Source: Bifidobacteriaceae bacterium (lineage in GTDB: Bacteria > Actinomycetota > Actinomycetes > Actinomycetales > WQXJ01). From it: 64,000 nucleotides of DNA. Under the pieces are notes generated by a model, which was given only the letters and a program-made list of their open reading frames with translations, was not told where the DNA came from and made no database searches. The stretch spans positions 1 to 64,000 of the forward strand of contig JAISXH010000025.1 in the NCBI GenBank assembly GCA_031270825.1. The letters are read 5' to 3'. The translations under genes were made by a program, and so were the position numbers. The first letter of the stretch is position 1; the number at the start of each line of letters is the position of its first letter. Below are positions 7,275-16,184 of the stretch, one piece after another.

Positions 7275-8372
7275 CTAGCGCGCCGGCGCCAGGGCGGCCG
7301 CGACTTGGCGGAAGACCGCCGCCGGCGCCGAGTCCGGGTCTGCCGCCACGATCGGCTGGCCGAAGTCCGAACCTTCCCGCAACGCCTGATCGAGAGGAAT
7401 CTGGCCGAGCAGCGGAACCTCGGAACCGGTTGCCGTGCTGAGATTGTCCGCCACCTGGCGGCCGCCGCCCTCACCGAAAACAGCCACCCTCGAGCCGTCC
7501 GGGGCCTCGAACCAACTCATGTTCTCGATCACGCCCAAGATGGCCTGTTTGGTCTGCAACGCCAGGGCGCCGGCGCGCTGCGCCACCTCGGCCGCAGCCG
7601 GCTGCGGCGTGGTCACCACCACCAACCCCGAGCCGGGGATCAGTTGGGCTATTGACAAGGGCACGTCGCCGGTGCCGGGCGGCAGGTCGATCAACAGCAC
7701 ATCCAAGTCGCCCCACAGGACATCGGTCAGGAACTGCTGCACGGCGCGATGCAGCACCGGCCCGCGCCACACCACCGGCTGGCCGGGGGGCACCAACATC
7801 CCCATCGAGAACACCTTCACGCCGGACGCCACCGGCGGCAGGATGGCGTCATCGACCTGGGTGGGTTCGCCCTCCACCCCCAGCATCCGGGGCATCGAAA
7901 AGCCCTGAATGTCCGCGTCCAGCACGCCGACAGCCAAACCCAGATCGGCCAGGGCCAAGGCCAGGTTCGCGGTCACCGAACTCTTGCCCACCCCGCCTTT
8001 GCCGGAAGCCACCGCGATCACGCGAGTCTTCGAAGCCGGATCGGCGAAGGCGATCGCCTTCTCCGGCCGGCCACCGCGCAGCTTGGTCTTGAGCGCCTGG
8101 CGCTGCTCCTCATTCATGCTCGACATGCGGACGGTGACCAGCCCAATGCCGCTCAGCTCGGCCAAAGCCCGTTTGACATCGCTTTCGAGCCGGTCCTTGA
8201 GGGGGCAGCCCGGCACTGTCAGCAGGATTTCGACCGTCACCGCGCCGGCCTCGCCGATCTCGACGCTGTGGACCATGTCTAGGTCGGTGATCGGCCGCTG
8301 GATCTCTGGGTCGATCACGGTGGCCAGAGCGGCTAGGACTTGTTCGCGCGTGGGAGTGGACACGGCCGCCAA
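7275..8372 (-). CDS. mrp: Mrp/NBP35-family P-loop ATPase (iron-sulfur cluster carrier type)
   Basis: A 365-residue protein. The N-terminal MIP18/DUF59 domain (about 5-100, TVIDPEIQRPITDLDMVHSV) is followed by a deviant-Walker ATPase (ASGKGGVGKSSVTANLALAL about 122-140, DADIQGFSMPRMLG, LLIDLPPGTGDVPLSI). Family members move Fe-S clusters to apo-proteins. The CPxCG motif that bridges the cluster in ApbC-type proteins is replaced by APDGS (NMSWFEAPDGS), so cluster handling may differ. The start is TTG at 8372 with GGAAG upstream; GTG at 8363 is an alternative. It follows the DUF1003 gene with no gap and is the last gene of a trio conserved in actinobacteria. Confidence 0.92.
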   Translation of the reverse strand: MAAVSTPTREQVLAALATVIDPEIQRPITDLDMVHSVEIGEAGAVTVEILLTVPGCPLKDRLESDVKRALAELSGIGLVTVRMSSMNEEQRQALKTKLRGGRPEKAIAFADPASKTRVIAVASGKGGVGKSSVTANLALALADLGLAVGVLDADIQGFSMPRMLGVEGEPTQVDDAILPPVASGVKVFSMGMLVPPGQPVVWRGPVLHRAVQQFLTDVLWGDLDVLLIDLPPGTGDVPLSIAQLIPGSGLVVVTTPQPAAAEVAQRAGALALQTKQAILGVIENMSWFEAPDGSRVAVFGEGGGRQVADNLSTATGSEVPLLGQIPLDQALREGSDFGQPIVAADPDSAPAAVFRQVAAALAPAR

Positions 8373-8374
8373 TT

Positions 8375-9172
8375 CTACTTCCCGGCCGTTCCGGCTGGGC
8401 CCGCCTCACCCGGCGGGGCCTGGACGCCCCGGTCCAGGCCCTCCTTGGCGCCGTCGCCCTGGGGCGCGGCTGGTCCCGCAGAATCGAGGTTCGCCTCGTC
8501 AACGCCGGGCGCGTCCGCCGCGCCGGCGTCCCCGCTGGCGCCGCCCGCATTTCGGCCGGCTGGCGCGCTGGCGCCGCCCGCATTTCGGCTGGCTGGCGCG
8601 CTGGCGGCGGCCAAGGTGGGGGCGGCGGCGACGGGGTGGTCGGCATCGGCGGCTTCTGCGTGGGTCAGTCCCGGATCCGGGGCCTGCAAGCGGCGGGGCT
8701 CTTCCAACGCCTCCAACAGATCCCGCAGCTCAGAGCGCAGGAAGTCGCGGGTCGCGACCTCTTGGAGGGCGATCCGCAGCGCCGCCACCTCGCGGGCCAG
8801 ATATTCCGTGTCCGCCAAGTTGCGGGCGGCCTGGATGCGGTCACGGTCTGCGGTGACCCGGTCGCGATCGTCTTGGCGGTTCTGGGCCAGCAGGATCAGC
8901 GGCGCGGCATAGGAGGCCTGCAAAGACAGCATCAAAGTCAACGCGGTGAAGCCGTTGGCCGACTTGTCGAAACGCAGGCCCACCGGAGCCAACGAGTTCC
9001 AGGCCAGCCAAACGATGCAAAACAAGGTCATCCAGACCAAGAAGCGGGCGGTGCCCATGAAACGGGCGAAAGCCTCCGCGCCGCTGCCGAAACGGTCGTC
9101 ACCAGCAGCTTCGCGGCGGCGCTCGAACCAACTGAGCTTCTTGTCGCGCGGGGTGTCGAGCCGATCAACCAT
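8375..9172 (-). CDS. DUF1003 membrane protein with repetitive tail
   Basis: A 265-residue protein starting MVDRLDTPRDKKLSW, the ATG lying inside the end of the upstream MgtE-like gene (8-bp overlap). The DUF1003 core has two membrane helices (FLVWMTLFCIVWLAWN and ALTLMLSLQASYAAPLILLA) and then the conserved NRQDDRDRVTADRD motif. The C-terminal third is Ala/Pro/Gly-rich and includes two copies of an 11-residue unit, ASAPA(S/G)RNAGG, encoded by a 33-bp tandem duplication near 8537-8605. The family's function is unknown. Its conserved place between an MgtE-like regulator and Mrp hints at magnesium or envelope homeostasis. Confidence 0.85.
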   Translation of the reverse strand: MVDRLDTPRDKKLSWFERRREAAGDDRFGSGAEAFARFMGTARFLVWMTLFCIVWLAWNSLAPVGLRFDKSANGFTALTLMLSLQASYAAPLILLAQNRQDDRDRVTADRDRIQAARNLADTEYLAREVAALRIALQEVATRDFLRSELRDLLEALEEPRRLQAPDPGLTHAEAADADHPVAAAPTLAAASAPASRNAGGASAPAGRNAGGASGDAGAADAPGVDEANLDSAGPAAPQGDGAKEGLDRGVQAPPGEAGPAGTAGK

Positions 9173-10457
9173 GAGCCACCTCCTCAGCCGGTCCCAGCGA
9201 CAGGTCCGTGATGTCGTCATCGGCGGACCGCCAGTCCTCCGGGAGGAGGTGGTCCAGGACGTCGTCGGCGGAGACCGCGCCCAACAGACGCCGATCAGCG
9301 TCCACCACCGGCAGCGCGATCAGGTTGTAAGTCGCCATGAAACGTGTGACCCGCCCCAGCGGGTCGTCCGGACGCAGCGGTTCCACATCCGTGTCCACCA
9401 CCGTGCCGATCGCCTGATGCGGCGGTTCTCGAAGCAGGCGCTGGATATGCGCCACGCCCAGGAAACGGCCGGTCGGAGTTTCCGAGGGCGGCCTGGTCAC
9501 AAATACCATCGAGGCCAGCGCCGGCGACAAATCGTGGCGCCGGACCGCGGCCAAGGCCTGCGCGATCGGCGCCTCGGGGGGCATGATCACCGGTTCGGTG
9601 GTCATCAGGCCGCCAGCCGAATTCTCACCATAAGCCAACAGCCGGCGCACGTCCTGGGCTTCGCCCGGCTCCATCAACGCCAGCAGGATCGAAGCTTCGT
9701 TCTGAGGCAGCTCGTTGATCAGATCGGCGGCGTCATCCGGTTCCATCGCCTCAAGGACGTCCGCCGCTCGGGACCGGCCCAGATGCTCGATGATGTCCAG
9801 CCGGTCGTCATCGCCCAGCTCTTGCATGACATCCGCCAGACGGTCGTTGTCCAACGCCGTGGCCACCTCCAATTGCCGAGGCTTGGGCATGTCATGGAGC
9901 AGATCGGCCATGTCCGCCGGTTTCATGTCCCCCCAGGACGCCATTAGCTGGCCCACGCCCTGCACGCCCGCCTGCCCGGCCAGGTCGGGCACATCGCGCA
10001 CGTCCACCAGCTCGGTCGGTCCGCGATTACGTCCGATGCCGCGCCCGCCGGCCACCACCCGAACGAACAGTTGGGACACCTCCCAGTCCCCGCGGCCAAC
10101 CGAATGCGCCTCAATGCCGACATCCTCGATCAGGGCCTGCCGATCATCTTTGAGGACAATCCGCCGGTCCAGGAGTTCGGCCACCACCAGCGTCTCCACC
10201 GGGCGCTGCTCGAATCTACGCATGTTGACCAGGCCGGTGGACACTATCTGTCCGGAGTCGATCGAGGTCACCCGTGTGAACGGCAGAAACACCCGCCGCT
10301 TGCCCGGCACCTCGACCACCAGGCCGATGGCTTTAGGGCGCCCCTTCAGGCCGATGGTGACAACGACATCACGCGCCCAGCCGACGCGGTCTCCAATCGG
10401 ATCGAAGACGGCTGTCCCCGCCAGGCGCGCCACGAACACGCGACGCGAAGGGCTCAT
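9165..10457 (-). CDS. MgtE-like regulatory protein (MgtE N-domain plus CBS pair) without a transport domain
   Basis: A 430-residue soluble protein. The N-terminal PRC-barrel-like part (about 1-135, VFVARLAGTAVFDPIGDRVG) leads to an MgtE N-domain (about 170-270, helical repeats such as MADLLHDMPKPRQLEVATAL and EPDDAADLINELPQNEA). Two CBS domains follow (about 275-410, MTTEPVIMPPEAPIAQALA and NLIALPVVDADRRLLGAVSADDVLDHLLP). In true MgtE channels these domains sense Mg2+ and gate the pore; here no membrane helices follow. The protein may regulate another transporter or the DUF1003 protein encoded directly downstream. This gene, DUF1003 and mrp form a tight minus-strand operon. Confidence 0.85.
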   Translation of the reverse strand: MSPSRRVFVARLAGTAVFDPIGDRVGWARDVVVTIGLKGRPKAIGLVVEVPGKRRVFLPFTRVTSIDSGQIVSTGLVNMRRFEQRPVETLVVAELLDRRIVLKDDRQALIEDVGIEAHSVGRGDWEVSQLFVRVVAGGRGIGRNRGPTELVDVRDVPDLAGQAGVQGVGQLMASWGDMKPADMADLLHDMPKPRQLEVATALDNDRLADVMQELGDDDRLDIIEHLGRSRAADVLEAMEPDDAADLINELPQNEASILLALMEPGEAQDVRRLLAYGENSAGGLMTTEPVIMPPEAPIAQALAAVRRHDLSPALASMVFVTRPPSETPTGRFLGVAHIQRLLREPPHQAIGTVVDTDVEPLRPDDPLGRVTRFMATYNLIALPVVDADRRLLGAVSADDVLDHLLPEDWRSADDDITDLSLGPAEEVAHG

Positions 10458-10466
10458 GCCCCCAGC

Positions 10467-12200
10467 CTAACGGTCGCCCTGGCGAACCGCGCTCTGCACG
10501 GACGCCATCCAGGACTCGATCGCCTGGGCCCGGCGGGGGAGCGCGGCTGAGAGGTTCTCGGCGCCCTCGGCGGTGATCAAGATGTCGTCCTCGCAGCGGC
10601 AGCCGATCCCTCGGTACTCCTGCGGCACGGCCAGGTCTTCCGGCTTGAAGTACAGGCCCGGTTCGATTGTGAAGACCATGCCCGGCTCCAGGCGACCGTC
10701 CAAGTACAGCTCTTGCCTGGCCTGGGCGCAATCATGCACATCCAAACCCAGATGATGGCTGGTGCCGTGGACCATCCAGCGGCGGTGTTGCTGGCCGTCG
10801 GGGCTGAGCGACTGGGCCGCCGTCACCGGGAGCAAGCCCCACTCCTCGAGCCGTTCGGCGATCACTCGCATGGCGGCATCGTGCACGTCCCGGAAAAGGT
10901 TGCCGGGACGGGCGGCGGCGAAGGCGGCATCGGCGGCGTCCACCACCGCCTCCCAGACGCGACGCTGGACGTCGGAGTAGCGGCCGCTAACCGGCAGCGT
11001 GCGCGTGATGTCTGCGGTGTACAGCGAGTCGACCTCGACGCCGGCGTCAAGTAACAGCAGGTCGCCGGGGCGCACCGGGCCGTTGTTCTTGATCCAATGC
11101 AGGGTGGTGGCGTGCGGGCCGGCGGCGGCGATGGTCTCATAGCCGGTGCCGTTGCCGTCGACCCGGGCGCCGGTCTCGAAGTCGGCTTCGACCACCCGTT
11201 CGCCTCGCTCAGCGGCGATGGCTCGGGGCAGCGCTTGGACCACGCGCTCGAAGCCTTGGATCGTGGCGGCCACAGCCAGGCGCATTTGGGCGATCTCGTA
11301 GGCGTCTTTGACCAGCCTTGCCTCCGACGCCGCCTCGGCCAGCCGCGCATCGGGGTCTTGGCTCGGGTCTTGGGCCGGTTTCTGGCTCGGGCTCTGGCTG
11401 AGCTGGGCGAAAGGCGTGCCCGCTTCGGCGCGGACCTGCTCCACCATTTCGGTGACGGCCTGATCGGCTTCCCTGATGACTCGAAGCTGGACCTGGCCGG
11501 CGTCCTTGGCCAGCGCGTCGCGCAACTGGTCCAAGTGTTCGGTCCGCAATCCGGTCTGGGCGGCGATTTCTGACAGCGACGGCCGCCGGCCGACCCAGAA
11601 CTCGCCGGAGCGGGAGTCGGAGTAGAACTCGGGAGTGTCGCGGGTGGCGGGGGGCCGGATGTAAAGGACTCCCTCATGGGTGGGTGCGCCCGCCGGCGGC
11701 GCCTGGTCGCCGTCAACCCGGGGCTCCAGCACCAAGACCGCCTCTGGCTCTTGGTCCGCGCCCAGTCCGGTGAGGTGCGCGAAGGCGGAATGGGGACGGA
11801 ATCGGTAGTCGGTGTCGTTGGACCGGGTGCGCAGTTGGCCGGCCGGAAAGACCAAGCGATCATCGGGAAACTGGCTCGCCAGACGACTGCGGCGCTCGGC
11901 GGCCGGGTCGGCGCCTTCGAGGCGCTCGGTCGCGCCCGGAGCGGCGGCTATGGCGCCCCAATCACGGGCCATGAACTCCCGGAAGGCCTTCGAGGCGGGA
12001 CGCCGTGAACGGTTGTCGCCGCGTTCGGCCAGGGGCTGGTTTGACGACTGGTCAGCTGTTTGCAACCCGGGTTGGCCCGGAGGCGGGCCGGCTGGCTGGT
12101 CAGAAGCCTGGTTGGCCGACTGGCCGGCGGTCGGGTCGACGGTTCGGCTGGCCGGTCGGCTGCCTGGGGTGTTGGCGCCTTGGCTTGCGGGTTCGTTCAC
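10467..12200 (-). CDS. M24B aminopeptidase P family protein (Xaa-Pro aminopeptidase)
   Basis: A 577-residue metallopeptidase expected to remove N-terminal residues ahead of proline. The first 65 residues are a Pro/Gln/Ser-rich tail not found in the core family. Residues 75-240 are the creatinase-like N-domain (FPAGQLRTRSNDTDYRFRP, HSAFAHLTG). The pita-bread catalytic domain follows, with all five metal ligands: Asp in LLLDAGVE, Asp in TADITRT, His in MVHGTSHHLGLDVHD, Glu in FTIEPGLYF and Glu in RCEDDILIT. The GTG start follows AAGGTGGCAGG, and an 18-bp perfect palindrome lies just upstream. It is probably cytoplasmic, as no signal peptide is visible. It ends 9 bp before the MgtE-like gene and may be co-transcribed. 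Confidence 0.93.
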   Translation of the reverse strand: MNEPASQGANTPGSRPASRTVDPTAGQSANQASDQPAGPPPGQPGLQTADQSSNQPLAERGDNRSRRPASKAFREFMARDWGAIAAAPGATERLEGADPAAERRSRLASQFPDDRLVFPAGQLRTRSNDTDYRFRPHSAFAHLTGLGADQEPEAVLVLEPRVDGDQAPPAGAPTHEGVLYIRPPATRDTPEFYSDSRSGEFWVGRRPSLSEIAAQTGLRTEHLDQLRDALAKDAGQVQLRVIREADQAVTEMVEQVRAEAGTPFAQLSQSPSQKPAQDPSQDPDARLAEAASEARLVKDAYEIAQMRLAVAATIQGFERVVQALPRAIAAERGERVVEADFETGARVDGNGTGYETIAAAGPHATTLHWIKNNGPVRPGDLLLLDAGVEVDSLYTADITRTLPVSGRYSDVQRRVWEAVVDAADAAFAAARPGNLFRDVHDAAMRVIAERLEEWGLLPVTAAQSLSPDGQQHRRWMVHGTSHHLGLDVHDCAQARQELYLDGRLEPGMVFTIEPGLYFKPEDLAVPQEYRGIGCRCEDDILITAEGAENLSAALPRRAQAIESWMASVQSAVRQGDR

Positions 12201-12211
12201 CCTGCCACCTT

Positions 12212-12229
12212 AATCCCCCCGGGGGGATT
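12212..12229. repeat. Perfect 18-bp palindrome upstream of the M24 peptidase gene
   Basis: AATCCCCCCGGGGGGATT is its own reverse complement and starts 12 bp before the GTG of the peptidase gene. It could be an operator or form a short stem in the 5' leader. No regulator can be named. Confidence 0.5.
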
Positions 12230-12347
12230 GGCCTGCGCGATCTGCGCTCGGCCCCGCCTTCGGCCCGGCTCTTGGCGCCGCTTTCGGCCTTGGGGGCGCC
12301 GACTGGCGACCGGCGCCGAACCGGTTGGTCGACGTTGGCGCCTGTGA

Positions 12348-14045
12348 TCAGCCCCGCACCAGCGGTCTCTGGTATGTGCTGGTGCCGATCATGATGTGGT
12401 TGCCGGTCCACCAAAGGTATTCGTCCTCGGCGAGCTTTAGAGTCCAGAGCTGATCGCCTACGGAGTCCATGTCGTAGCCGGTGAGCTTGCCTTCCTCCGC
12501 CACATAGAAGACCCGTTGCCCGAGGGCGATCCCGGTGACGGCTGACAAGTCGAGGTCGAAGGTGAAGAGCTCTGCCCCCTCGGCGCCGATGCTTGTGACA
12601 GTGGCGGATGCATCCCAGCCGCTGATTGTGGAGAGCACGGTGGTCCGGCCGTCAGGCATGGCGATGGCGACCGAACTGGAACCTTCGGCTGGCTCGAACA
12701 GCCAGTTCTCTGTGCCGCTGGCCGTGTCGATGCTGGCCAACGCGCCGCCCGAGTCCATGCGCAAGAGGATGTCGTCAACATGGGAGTCCAGCAGTTCGAA
12801 GACCGGGGACTCAACGGGCTTTTCCCACAGCACTTCACCGTTGGCGGGGTCGATGCGCGTGATCAGCCATTCCCCGTCATCGGAATCCTGTTCTGCTCTC
12901 AGAGACACGCCCTGGGTTGTGGATGCATGACGGACGTTGTCCTCTGCTTCGCCCCAGCCCATCTCCCGCCCCTTCGTCAGTTCGCGATAACCGTCGGCGG
13001 TCTGCACGTAACGGGTGCCGTCTGTGTCTTTGAGCGGTGCGATCCAGCCGTCGACCATTCCCACGTGGATGGCTTCGAGCGCCTCGGCGGACCAGATCTG
13101 CGCGTCGATGTCGCGGACGGCGCGGACCGAGATATCGCCATCCTCGGCGGCGAGCACCACGTGCTCGCCGAGCACGGTCCAGTATTCGTCGCAGGCGGTC
13201 TTGCCCAGGACCGAGCCGTCGGCGCCGATCGCCACCAACACGGAATCCGGGTTGTCTTCGTCGGCGTTGGTCAGTCTGACCACGAGGTCGCCTGAATCTG
13301 TGTGCTCTAGCTCCTGCACGTACGGTTCCTCGAGCCCGGCCGCCGCGTCCAAGTCGGCGGGCTGTTTCCAGACAGGTTTCCCGTCCTGTGCATTGACGAC
13401 CATAAGAGATATCCCTGTCGTCGAGGGTTCAACTAGGTATTGGCTCGGTTCCGCGGTCACCGCCACCCGGTCGCCTGATTCGTTGGCGAGGTGGAAAACA
13501 TACGTGTCGTGCCGGCCGTCGAAAAGTGATTCGGCGTTGATTTTCGGTCCCAACTCGGGCTTCTCGACAAAGTCGGGCGCGGTCTTGTAGCTTGCCGGCG
13601 CGCTGGCGTCGCGCAGAGCGAAGAACCAGACCGAGACCGCTGCGATCGCCACCGCCGCCAGGGCGCCAGCCAGCGTCACGGCCAGCCGACGATGCCGCCC
13701 GCCGGGCTTGGGCACGGCTGGTTGTCCGGGCCAACCACTCGCCGCTTCGGTCCCGCCGGCGAAGGGCGCCGGCCAGCCTGTCGGCGCCACCGATCCCGAC
13801 TGAATCGCCGCTGCTTGGGCCGGCGGCTGGCCTGGATATTGGGCCGGAGGTTGGACCGGTGGCTGGCCGGGATACTGGGCCGGGGGTTGGATCGCGGGGC
13901 CGCCAGCCTGAGGGATCGCCTCTCCTGACGGCGATCCAAGCCCTTCGGCAGGGCCGGGGGCGGCGCGCTCAGGCACCGTCTGCCCGCACGAGCCACAAAA
14001 TCTGTCAGCGGGTTCCAGCCGCTCGCCGCATGCCGTGCAGAACAC
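12348..14045 (-). CDS. Membrane-anchored protein: zinc ribbon, Pro/Gln linker, one helix, beta-propeller-like ectodomain
   Basis: A 565-residue protein. The start was set at GTG 14045 because AAAGGAG precedes it and the zinc ribbon follows directly: CTACGERLEPADRFCGSCG (residues 3-21). Residues 25-125 are Pro/Gln-rich with repeated PPAQYPGQPP units. One membrane helix (about 145-165, LAVTLAGALAAVAIAAVSVW) places the rest outside the cell. The ectodomain has repeats of the PQQ/quinoprotein propeller type, for example VVNAQDGKPVWKQP, RIDPANGEVLWEKPV and SIDTASGTENWLFEP. Such proteins often act in envelope assembly or sensing; no enzyme motif is seen. It is probably cytosol-in, sensor-out, but the ligand is unknown. 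Confidence 0.75.
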   Translation of the reverse strand: MFCTACGERLEPADRFCGSCGQTVPERAAPGPAEGLGSPSGEAIPQAGGPAIQPPAQYPGQPPVQPPAQYPGQPPAQAAAIQSGSVAPTGWPAPFAGGTEAASGWPGQPAVPKPGGRHRRLAVTLAGALAAVAIAAVSVWFFALRDASAPASYKTAPDFVEKPELGPKINAESLFDGRHDTYVFHLANESGDRVAVTAEPSQYLVEPSTTGISLMVVNAQDGKPVWKQPADLDAAAGLEEPYVQELEHTDSGDLVVRLTNADEDNPDSVLVAIGADGSVLGKTACDEYWTVLGEHVVLAAEDGDISVRAVRDIDAQIWSAEALEAIHVGMVDGWIAPLKDTDGTRYVQTADGYRELTKGREMGWGEAEDNVRHASTTQGVSLRAEQDSDDGEWLITRIDPANGEVLWEKPVESPVFELLDSHVDDILLRMDSGGALASIDTASGTENWLFEPAEGSSSVAIAMPDGRTTVLSTISGWDASATVTSIGAEGAELFTFDLDLSAVTGIALGQRVFYVAEEGKLTGYDMDSVGDQLWTLKLAEDEYLWWTGNHIMIGTSTYQRPLVRG

Positions 14046-14296
14046 CGTCTGTCTCCTTTGCTCCGGGCGGCGGCACCCATTGTCAGCCAGCACAGGTGAC
14101 CGGCGCCATCGCCGGATGGCAATAGCCATCTATCTGCGCCAGTTCTGACGAGGGTCCGCCGACCTTGGTTGAACTGCCGCCAACCAGACTATTGGCGCGA
14201 GCCGCCCGCTTGGTCTGCTGGCAGCAGACAGCTTCGCGCCGGGCCGGCGCTTGGCCGGCGGACGGATTCGCTGAGAGCCTCTGAGAAAATGGAACG

Positions 14297-15214
14297 ATGC
14301 GGATCGACCTGCACACCCATTCTGATGTCTCGGACGGCACTGAGACCCCCGCGCGGGTGATGGCCGCGGCCCGGGACGGCGGGTTGGATGTGGTGGCGCT
14401 GACCGACCACGATTCGACCGCCGGCTGGGACCCGGCCGCGGCGGCCGTTGAAGGGTCGGGGTTGACGCTGGTCCGGGGCATGGAACTGTCGGCTCGTTGC
14501 GCCGGCGTCACGGTTCACCTGTTGTCCTACCTCCATGATCGGACCTATCAGCCGCTGGCCGACCTGCTGGGGCGGATCAAGGGTTCGCGGCGCGAACGGG
14601 CTCGCGCCATGGTGGAGCGCTTGGCCAAGGACTACCCCATCGAATGGGAGCGGGTTGAGGCCCGCGCGCCCGCTGGCGGCGGCACGCCGGCTGGTCAGGG
14701 CGGCGCCGGCGAGGGCGGCGAGCGTGATCGCGGGGGGATCGCGATCGGGCGTCCCCACATCGCCGACGAACTGGTGGCGTTGGGCGTGGTCCCCGACCGG
14801 AGCGCCGCCTTCACCCGGCTGCTGCATCCCCGCGGACCCTATTACGTGCGCTATTGGTCGGTTGAGGCCGCCGATGCCGTCGAACTCGTTCGGGCGGCGG
14901 GCGGCGTGCCGGTGTTCGCGCACCCCGGGGCGACGGGGCGTCAAAGGATAGTGGGGGACGACGGCATCGTGCAGATGGCAGACGCCGGGCTGGCCGGACT
15001 GGAGGTCTACCACCGCGATAACCCGCCCGAGCAAAGGCGACGGCTGGAGGCGCTGGCGCAGCGACTTGGGCTGCTGGTAACCGGGTCCTCCGACTACCAC
15101 GGCGCCGGCAAGCCCAACCGGTTGGGGGAGAACCTGACCGATGAGGCGACCCTGGCCGCGATCGTGGAGCAGGGCGTGACGCCGCTGGTGGGAGGTGGCG
15201 CATGGGCGCGCTGA
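14297..15214 (+). CDS. PHP-domain phosphoesterase (TrpH/nucleoside bisphosphate phosphatase type)
   Basis: A 305-residue PHP protein with the metal-binding motifs of the family: DLHTHSDVSDGT near the start, ALTDHDS at about 35, GMELSA (Glu), VPVFAHPGATG and GSSDYHG near the end. Relatives such as E. coli RnmA/YciV (TrpH) hydrolyse 3',5'-nucleoside bisphosphates or short RNA 5' ends; the substrate here is not proven. A Gly-rich insertion (about 125-145, GGGTPAGQGGAGEGG) interrupts the middle. The end overlaps the AEC transporter start by 13 bp, so the two genes are translationally coupled. Confidence 0.88.
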   Translation: MRIDLHTHSDVSDGTETPARVMAAARDGGLDVVALTDHDSTAGWDPAAAAVEGSGLTLVRGMELSARCAGVTVHLLSYLHDRTYQPLADLLGRIKGSRRERARAMVERLAKDYPIEWERVEARAPAGGGTPAGQGGAGEGGERDRGGIAIGRPHIADELVALGVVPDRSAAFTRLLHPRGPYYVRYWSVEAADAVELVRAAGGVPVFAHPGATGRQRIVGDDGIVQMADAGLAGLEVYHRDNPPEQRRRLEALAQRLGLLVTGSSDYHGAGKPNRLGENLTDEATLAAIVEQGVTPLVGGGAWAR

Positions 15215-16119
15215 TCGCGGTCGGGGCGAAGGTCGTCCTGGCCGGCGCCCTGGGCTTCGGCCTGCGGCGGTCGGGGTTCGTCACGGAGCGCTTCGCCCAG
15301 GACCTGGGCCGGCTGTTGATGCAGGTCATCACGCCCTTCGCGGTGGTCGTGGCGGCGTCGCGGCCGTACTCGCGGGAGTTGGCGGCAGCGGTCGGGACGA
15401 CTTCGGCCATGCTGGCGGGCTACTTCGTGGTGTGCGTCTTGCTGGTGGTGCTGCTGGCGCGGGCGCTGCCGCTGGACCGCGACACCCGGCGCGCCTTTAT
15501 CAACCTGGTGATCTTCCCGAACATGACCTTCATCGGCATGCCGATCATCCAGGAACTGTACGGCCAAAATGGACTGCTCTGCGCCGTGGCCGGGAACCTG
15601 GTGTTCAACCTGGCCTTCTTCACCGTCGGTGAACACAACATGGCGCCCGGGCGCAAGTTCTCCCTAGTCAGAGTCTTCAAGAGTCCGGTTGTCGTGGCCT
15701 GCGTGCTGGCGGTGGCGCTGTACTTCGCTCCCTGGTCGCTGCCAGCCGAACTGAACGGCGCCCTGGGGATGATCGGCGCCGCGATGGCTCCGCTGGCCAT
15801 GATGATCGTGGGGTTCGGTCTGGCCGATTCGGCCCCGGCCGATCTGATCCGCAACCCGTATGGCTACGTCATCAACTTCTTGCGGCTGCTGATCTGGCCG
15901 GTCGCGTTGCTGGCCGCCGGGCGTTGGCTGGGCCTGGACCCGTTGGGCGTGAACGTCGCCGCCGTCTTGTGCGGGCTGCCCTGCGGCACCATGACCGTGG
16001 TGCTGGCCGCCCAACACCGGACGGCCTACCAGTTCTCGGCTCAAACCGTGGTCCAGTCCAATGTGCTCATGTTCGCCAGCTTGCCGCTGGTGTTTTGGCT
16101 GGTGCAGCTCTGGGCCTGA
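15202..16119 (+). CDS. AEC-family (auxin efflux carrier-like) transporter
   Basis: A 305-residue integral membrane protein with about ten hydrophobic segments arranged as two five-helix halves, typical of the AEC family. Recognisable parts are LLMQVITPFAVVVAA, INLVIFPNMTFIGMPIIQELYG, the half-way loop and the second-half LCGLPCGTMTVVLAAQ. Bacterial relatives carry malate, malonate or other small anions, but the substrate cannot be read from the sequence. The ATG lies within the 3' end of the PHP gene, pointing to a two-gene operon. Only weak hairpins follow it. Confidence 0.88.
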   Translation: MGALIAVGAKVVLAGALGFGLRRSGFVTERFAQDLGRLLMQVITPFAVVVAASRPYSRELAAAVGTTSAMLAGYFVVCVLLVVLLARALPLDRDTRRAFINLVIFPNMTFIGMPIIQELYGQNGLLCAVAGNLVFNLAFFTVGEHNMAPGRKFSLVRVFKSPVVVACVLAVALYFAPWSLPAELNGALGMIGAAMAPLAMMIVGFGLADSAPADLIRNPYGYVINFLRLLIWPVALLAAGRWLGLDPLGVNVAAVLCGLPCGTMTVVLAAQHRTAYQFSAQTVVQSNVLMFASLPLVFWLVQLWA

Positions 16120-16184
16120 GGCCGCCAGCGGCCGTGATGGCGTGACGGCGCTCGCCGGGCCGGCGGCGGTCCGGGGCAGGACGG

